From contig JBLHKS010000018.1 of assembly GCA_047620505.1 (NCBI GenBank), positions 1 through 57,025 on the forward strand: DNA of 57,025 nucleotides, read 5' to 3'. The notes beneath the pieces were generated by a model. It did not search any database, was not told where the DNA came from, and was given only the letters and a program-made list of their open reading frames with translations. Origin of the DNA: JBLHKS01 sp047620505. GTDB taxonomy: Bacteria; Verrucomicrobiota; Verrucomicrobiia; Verrucomicrobiales; DEV007. Shown in pieces: positions 52,611 through 57,025 of this stretch (position 1 is its first letter; the number at the start of each line of letters is the position of its first letter). A program made the position numbers and the translations under genes.

Positions 52611-54896
52611 ATGAGTATCCACAACGTAACCGCCGAGATAAGCGGTTCAGAACCCATCACCATTGAAACTGGTAAAATGGGCAAATTAGCCGACGGCGCA
52701 GTGACCGTCCGCTCTGGCGAGACCATCGTGATGGTCAGCGCCGTTTCACAAACTAAAATGCGCGACGGCCAGGACTGGTTCCCGATGTCGGTTGAATACA
52801 AGGAAAAGGCATCAGCAGCTGGCCGATTCCCTGGCGGCTACTTCAAGCGCGAAGGTCGCCCGACCGAGAAAGAAATCCTCACCTGCCGGATGACGGACCG
52901 CCCATTGCGGCCGCTTTTCCCGAAGGGCTATCTTTACGATACGCAGATCATCGCCCTGATGCTCAGTGCTGATGGCGAGATCGACGCGGACATCCTCTCG
53001 ATGAACGGCGCATCCGCTGCGCTCTGCGTTTCTGATATCCCATTCGACGGCCCAATTGGCGCTGTTCGCGTCGGTCGCGTTGACGGTCAATTCGTCGCGA
53101 ATCCAACTCACTCGCAGCGTGAAGAGAGCGATCTCGACCTCGTTTACGTCGGCAACAAGACCGATGTGATCATGATCGAGGGGGCCGCCAACGAACTTCC
53201 AGATGAGGAGTTCAAGAAGGCGCTGACCTACGCTCAGGAATCGATTCAGCCGCTGATCAAAGCTCAGGAAGACCTAGCAGCTGCTGTCGGCGCCACCGAG
53301 AAGCGCGATCCAGAATTGATCACGGTCGACGAGGCACTTTTCGACCTCGCGTTCGAGATCGCGGGTGACCGCATCGAGGAAGCGATCAACATTCCCAAGA
53401 AGTTCGCCCGCGGCAAAGCGGTCAACGCGCTTCGCGATGAGATCAAAACGAAGATTCTCGAGGCACATCCGGACACCGGAGACAGCGCGATTTCGCAGGC
53501 CTTCGAGGTTCTCCAGAAAAAGGCGACACGCCGCACGACCCTCGAACAGGGCAGACGTCCCGATGGCCGCGGCCACAACGACCTCCGCCCGATCCTCGGC
53601 GAAGTCGATTTGCTGCCGCGCGCCCACGGTTCCGCGCTCTTCAGCCGGGGTGAAACCCAGGCTCTCGCAGTCGCGACCCTTGCGCCGGCTGACGAAGCTC
53701 AGTTCGTCGACAACTACGCCGGTGGCGAAGATTCGAAGCGCTTCATGCTTCACTACAACTTCCCTCCGTTCTCGGTTGGCGAAACTGGCCGTGTCGGTGG
53801 TTTCAACCGCCGCGAAATCGGTCACGGCGCGCTTGCCGAACGCTCGATCGTTCCGGTCCTGCCCTCGCCTGAAGACTTCCCATATGCGATCCGTGTGGTT
53901 AGCGAAGTGATGGAATCGAACGGCTCGACGTCGATGGCGTCCGTCTGCTCCGGCTCGATGGCTTTGCTTGACGCCGGTGTTCCGATCTCGCGCCACGTCG
54001 CCGGTATTTCCTGCGGTTTGGTTTCCGAAACTGGCGAAGACGGCAAGATCAACCGCTACCTGACCCTGCTCGACATCATCGGCCGTGAAGATTTCTTCGG
54101 CGACATGGACTTCAAACTCTGTGGCACGACCGAAGGCGTCACCGGCTTCCAGCTCGACCTCAAACTGAAGGGTTTGCCGATGAACATCCTCTTCGAGGCG
54201 ATCGACAAAACCCGCGACGCGCGGATGAAGATCATCGAAATGATGAACGGCTTCATTTCGGTTCCTTCGGCGCTCAGCGAGCACGCTCCACGGATCGAAA
54301 CCGTTAAGATCGATCCTGCCAAGATCGGCGAACTCATCGGGCCTGGCGGAAAGAACATCAAAGGCATCCAGGCCGAGTCCGGCGCCGAGATCAACATCGA
54401 AGACGACGGCACGGTTCACATTTACGCGTCGAAGAAAGAGGCACTCGATCGCGCCAAGGAAATGGTCGAACGCGTTTCGAAGGAAATCGAGATGGGCGAG
54501 ATCTACCAGGGCACGATCGTTTCCACGACGAACTTCGGTGCGTTCATGGAAGTTATGCCGGGCAAAGACGGCATGATTCACATCTCAGAACTGGCGGATT
54601 GCCGGGTCAACGAGGTCGAGGACGTCGTCAAGAAGGGCGACGTGATCTGGGCAAAGTGCATCGGGATCGACGATCGCGGACGAGTCAAAATGAGCCGTGT
54701 TGCGGCGATGAAAGAGAAGGGCATGGAAGCCGAACTCGCTGAGGAAGCTGCCAAGCTTCCAGAAGTCGCTCCTGGCGGCGGTGGTGGCGGAGATCGCCGC
54801 GGAGGCGGTGGTGATCGTCGTGGTGGCGGAGATCGCCGCGGAGCCGGTGGTGATCGCCGTGGCGGCGGCGGCGGAGGCCGTGGCAGACGCGACTGA
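52611..54896 (+). CDS. pnp: Polynucleotide phosphorylase
   Basis: 761 residues. Two RNase PH domains (about 10-230 and 315-540), with 'FSRGETQALAVATLAP' and 'HYNFPPFSVGETG' of the second, catalytic one. The KH domain is at about 555-615 ('IGELIGPGGKNIKGIQ') and the S1 domain at about 625-695 ('GTIVSTTNFGAFMEVMPGKDGMIHISEL'). The final ~40 residues are an Arg/Gly-rich tail of repeated 'GGDRRGGG' units, an unstructured RNA-binding extension. The enzyme degrades RNA phosphorolytically in the cytosol. An A-rich stretch but no GGAG precedes the ATG. Confidence 0.98.
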   Translation: MSIHNVTAEISGSEPITIETGKMGKLADGAVTVRSGETIVMVSAVSQTKMRDGQDWFPMSVEYKEKASAAGRFPGGYFKREGRPTEKEILTCRMTDRPLRPLFPKGYLYDTQIIALMLSADGEIDADILSMNGASAALCVSDIPFDGPIGAVRVGRVDGQFVANPTHSQREESDLDLVYVGNKTDVIMIEGAANELPDEEFKKALTYAQESIQPLIKAQEDLAAAVGATEKRDPELITVDEALFDLAFEIAGDRIEEAINIPKKFARGKAVNALRDEIKTKILEAHPDTGDSAISQAFEVLQKKATRRTTLEQGRRPDGRGHNDLRPILGEVDLLPRAHGSALFSRGETQALAVATLAPADEAQFVDNYAGGEDSKRFMLHYNFPPFSVGETGRVGGFNRREIGHGALAERSIVPVLPSPEDFPYAIRVVSEVMESNGSTSMASVCSGSMALLDAGVPISRHVAGISCGLVSETGEDGKINRYLTLLDIIGREDFFGDMDFKLCGTTEGVTGFQLDLKLKGLPMNILFEAIDKTRDARMKIIEMMNGFISVPSALSEHAPRIETVKIDPAKIGELIGPGGKNIKGIQAESGAEINIEDDGTVHIYASKKEALDRAKEMVERVSKEIEMGEIYQGTIVSTTNFGAFMEVMPGKDGMIHISELADCRVNEVEDVVKKGDVIWAKCIGIDDRGRVKMSRVAAMKEKGMEAELAEEAAKLPEVAPGGGGGGDRRGGGGDRRGGGDRRGAGGDRRGGGGGGRGRRD
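53275..53286. repeat. Iterated palindrome, core copy (11/12)
   Basis: TAGCAGCTGCTG in pnp, read Leu-Ala-Ala-Ala-Val near residue 223, in the linker after the first RNase PH domain. Confidence 0.85.
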
Positions 54897-54924
54897 TCGC
54901 AATTTCATCATCTGAATGAATTCG

Positions 54925-54957
54925 AGTGGCGAATCGCGTTATGCGGTTCGCCACTTT
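54925..54957 (+). terminator. Rho-independent terminator after pnp
   Basis: AGTGGCGAATCGC (54925-54937) pairs with GCGGTTCGCCACT (54943-54955), 12 of 13 plus a G-T wobble, loop GTTAT, followed by a short T-stretch. Confidence 0.75.
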
Positions 54958-54969
54958 GCGTTTCGGCCC

Positions 54970-54981
54970 CAGCAGCTGCTG
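54970..54981. repeat. Iterated palindrome, perfect copy, intergenic
   Basis: CAGCAGCTGCTG, 14-base form with C and G flanks, between the pnp terminator and the SHD1 gene. Confidence 0.9.
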
Positions 54982-55016
54982 GTTGCAATCGCCGCTGGCT
55001 CTGGCCTGATGTCGTT

Positions 55017-55745
55017 GTGAAATTCTTCTGCATTTTCGTCCTCTCAGCCATGCTGATTTCAGCCGATCCAGCGAACGCAGGCCGAGTTTGGACGGACGTC
55101 AGCAATCAATTCAACGTCGAGGCCGAATTCGTCAGCGCTGATGGAGTCACGGTGACCTTGCGAGCTGCTGATGGTCGTTTGCTGCACGTTCCGCTCCGAG
55201 ATCTCAGCAAAAACGACTACGAATTCGTCGCCGAGCACCTTCGCTCGAAAGGCGTGAGTTCGATCACGCCTCCGCGCCAATTCCCGCCGGCCGTAGCCAA
55301 AAATCCGTTCGAGCGGCTCGACGGCAAGCCGCCCATTGCCCAGTCAGACTACCCGGATTACTACGCCATTTTGCTCGATCCTGAGCGCTACTCGACCGAC
55401 ATCATTCGCGAAATGAGCACCGTAATTCCTGACGAACACAAAAAATCATGGCACTTCCCCGTCCTGCTGATCGGCGGCGCGATACTTTGGTTCTTCAGCA
55501 GCGTCTTGTTTCTGCTTTCCACTTTCAGCCAGTCCGTTGGCTGGGGATTCAGCCAGCTCTTCGCTGACATTCTGACCTTTTTCCTCTTCCTTCCGGGAAT
55601 TCTGGTTGCGACCGCCTTTGCGTGGACTCACTGGTCTGAAGCACGAGGCTCCTACCTCTTTAAACTCATCGCATTCCTCACGATCATCGGGTCTCCCCTT
55701 CTCATTCCATCCGACGCCGTCCCGCCACCGCCTTCCATTTTCTAA
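55017..55745 (+). CDS. SHD1-domain membrane protein
   Basis: 242 residues, GTG start at 55017. A signal peptide (about 1-21) precedes an SLA1-homology-1-like domain: 'RVWTDVSNQFNVEAEFVSADGVTVTLRAADGRLLHVPLRDLSKNDYEFV' region, common in PVC exported proteins. Three membrane helices follow (about 145-168, 178-205, 213-232). Function unknown; the SHD1 module is thought to bind peptides or the cell surface. It ends two bases before the dehydrogenase gene, so they are probably co-transcribed. Confidence 0.8.
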   Translation: MKFFCIFVLSAMLISADPANAGRVWTDVSNQFNVEAEFVSADGVTVTLRAADGRLLHVPLRDLSKNDYEFVAEHLRSKGVSSITPPRQFPPAVAKNPFERLDGKPPIAQSDYPDYYAILLDPERYSTDIIREMSTVIPDEHKKSWHFPVLLIGGAILWFFSSVLFLLSTFSQSVGWGFSQLFADILTFFLFLPGILVATAFAWTHWSEARGSYLFKLIAFLTIIGSPLLIPSDAVPPPPSIF

Positions 55746-55747
55746 CC

Positions 55748-56713
55748 ATGCCTGCCCCACGAATCACCTACGTTGATGCCGCGACTCTCGACGCTGGAGA
55801 CATCGATTTTTCGCCTCTCGAAACTCTCGGTGAGCTGATCCTTCATCGATTTACCGCTCCGGATGAGCTCATTAAGCATGCGGGCGGCAGTCGGATCATT
55901 TTGACCAACAAATTCGTCCTAAGCCGCGAAGGACTGACCGCTTTGGCCGAGCATTTACGCTATGTCGTCGTCACCGCGACTGGCGTAAACAACGTCGATC
56001 TCGACGCTGCTCGCGAACTCGGCATTCCCGTCAGCAACGTCAGCGGCTACTCGACCGAGAGTGTCGCTCAGCACACAATCGGCCTGCTCTTGAACCTCGC
56101 CACCGGAATTCATCGCTACGCAGCTGAAGCGCGTCTTTGGGCGAAATCTCCAATGTTCACACGGCTCGACCACCCGATTTTCGAGCTATCCGGGAAGACT
56201 CTCGGCATCGTCGGGCTTGGCACAATCGGCAAACGCGTCGCCGAGCTAGCTCAATCGTTTGGGATGCGGATCATCGCGCTCGCCCGCGGCGAATCGAACA
56301 CCGAAGGCCCAATCCCCCGTCTCAAACGCGAACAATTTTTCGCCGAGGCGGACGCGATCACGCTTCACTGCCCGTTGACTGCGGAAAACGAGCGTTTCAT
56401 CAATGCTGAGACCATCGAAATGATAAAATCTGGTGCTGTCCTGATCAACACGGGGCGAGGTCCCCTGGTAGACGAAATCGCCGTGCTCGACGCCCTGAAA
56501 TCCGGAAAACTCGGTGGTGCCGGTCTCGATGTCCTCCCTGTCGAACCGCCGCCCGCAGACCAGCAGCTGCTGACCGCGGATTTACCAAATCTGATCGTCA
56601 CTCCGCACAGCGCGTGGGCTTCAGTTGAATCGCGAACGCGCCTACTCGACGGAGTTTGCGAAAACATCCGGGCATTCTTAGCAGACGAAGAAATTCCGAA
56701 CCGAGTTGCTTAG
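55748..56713 (+). CDS. D-2-hydroxyacid dehydrogenase (glycerate dehydrogenase-like)
   Basis: 321 residues. The NAD-binding loop 'GLGTIG' is at 156-161. The catalytic residues are in place: Arg237 in 'NTGRGPLVDE', Glu266 in 'DVLPVEPPP' and His287 in 'TPHSAWAS'. 'TATGVNNVDLDAARELGIPVSNVSGYSTESVAQH' is the substrate-domain signature. It reduces or oxidises small 2-hydroxy acids such as hydroxypyruvate/glycerate. The stop codon region overlaps the convergent small gene by four bases. Confidence 0.94.
   Translation: MPAPRITYVDAATLDAGDIDFSPLETLGELILHRFTAPDELIKHAGGSRIILTNKFVLSREGLTALAEHLRYVVVTATGVNNVDLDAARELGIPVSNVSGYSTESVAQHTIGLLLNLATGIHRYAAEARLWAKSPMFTRLDHPIFELSGKTLGIVGLGTIGKRVAELAQSFGMRIIALARGESNTEGPIPRLKREQFFAEADAITLHCPLTAENERFINAETIEMIKSGAVLINTGRGPLVDEIAVLDALKSGKLGGAGLDVLPVEPPPADQQLLTADLPNLIVTPHSAWASVESRTRLLDGVCENIRAFLADEEIPNRVA
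56571..56582. repeat. Iterated palindrome, perfect copy
   Basis: CAGCAGCTGCTG in the dehydrogenase gene, encoding Gln-Gln-Leu-Leu at residues 272-275. Confidence 0.9.
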
Positions 56714-56979
56714 TCGTTGCCTTTCAGCGCCTCTTCAATCCGCTTAACAAACGCGTCAACATCCGGTTTCGGTCTACCGCCGAAATTGAGATGCGTTCCA
56801 TCGACGTCCCAGCCGCAGAACATCGTCGCGTCAGCATCTTCTTTATCGCCGAACGAAATTGTCTTCTCCAAAGTAAAATATTGGCGAGGTCCTTCGGCTG
56901 GCTCAACGATCCCAATCATGTGAGATTCCGCGAGGTCTTGCGGCTTCGGCAAGATCACTACGATCACTCGGATGGGCAT
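56710..56979 (-). CDS. Small conserved-looking hypothetical protein at the window edge
   Basis: 89 residues from ATG 56979; the frame stays open to the right edge of the window, so a longer start is possible. It opens with a beta-strand ('MPIRVIVVIL') and contains 'SHMIGIVEPAEGPRQYFTLEKTISFGDKEDAD' and 'FCGWDVDGTHLNFGGRPKPD'. It appears to be a small alpha/beta protein. I do not recognise a family. Its 3' end overlaps the dehydrogenase stop by four bases. Confidence 0.6.
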   Translation of the reverse strand: MPIRVIVVILPKPQDLAESHMIGIVEPAEGPRQYFTLEKTISFGDKEDADATMFCGWDVDGTHLNFGGRPKPDVDAFVKRIEEALKGND

Positions 56980-57025
56980 TCCGGATTTGGTGCCCGACGC
57001 CGATCGACCATGTAGTGGTGGGTTC

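Noticed and set aside
53274..54581. 435-codon minus-strand frame opposite pnp
   Set aside because: Antisense shadow of pnp, whose identity is certain.
54785..54890. Short tandem GGCGGAGATCGCCG-type units considered as a CRISPR or regulatory repeat
   Set aside because: They encode the in-frame Arg/Gly tail of PNPase, have no spacers and are explained by the protein.

Overview
The window looks like chromosomal DNA of a free-living, GC-rich member of the PVC superphylum, most likely Verrucomicrobiota and less likely Planctomycetota. The pointers are paired sulfatases, a DUF1501 protein, a cytochrome-bearing DUF1549/DUF1553 protein, DUF1080 and SHD1 proteins, Gfo/Idh/MocA oxidoreductases, Tat-exported sugar isomerases and a DUF4175 operon. 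No rRNA, tRNA, CRISPR array, phage or insertion sequence was recognised. Shine-Dalgarno sequences are often absent, and several exported proteins start with GTG followed by a Lys codon.

Layout. 1-8.3 kb: the 3' end of a DUF3754 membrane protein, a 1994-residue alpha-2-macroglobulin, an unknown gene and an ABC ATPase. 8.4-12.0 kb: uup, a degenerate HtrA-like protein and an SGNH esterase. 12.0-12.5 kb: a structured intergenic region with a possible 52-codon gene. 12.5-17.8 kb: lipA, an unknown gene on the plus strand, then a minus-strand cluster of two lipoproteins, an Nramp-like transporter and an SMP-30 lactonase. 17.9-25.2 kb: a divergent MreB homologue, DUF1080, an SLC13 transporter, an oxidoreductase-sulfatase pair and an Aat-like protein. 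25.2-37.5 kb: a small membrane protein coupled to a TPR protein, an HrgA-like protein, a sulfatase-DUF1501 pair, a toroid/PHP-like protein, the DUF1549/1553 protein and a duplicated membrane protein. 37.7-47.0 kb: a five-gene export operon (DUF4175, two paralogous secreted proteins, an alpha/alpha toroid protein and a 1039-residue protein ending in thioredoxin). 47-57 kb: a sialidase-like protein, a CPA2 antiporter, two sugar isomerases, rpsO-pnp, an SHD1 protein, a D-2-hydroxyacid dehydrogenase and one small edge gene. Much of the content fits scavenging of sulfated or acetylated polysaccharides plus a large periplasmic protein inventory.

The strongest unexplained signal is a short palindrome, CAGCAGCTGCTG. 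By eye there are 21 perfect copies, plus 9 that keep the inner decamer AGCAGCTGCT: 30 decamers in 57 kb, where about 0.05 would be expected for random sequence. They lie in coding and non-coding DNA and are spaced more evenly than chance (mean about 1.9 kb, SD about 0.85 kb). The pattern resembles the cyanobacterial HIP1 element in behaviour but has a different sequence. Second in interest is an MreB homologue whose nucleotide-binding motifs have all been replaced. All counts and family calls were made by reading, without database searches.
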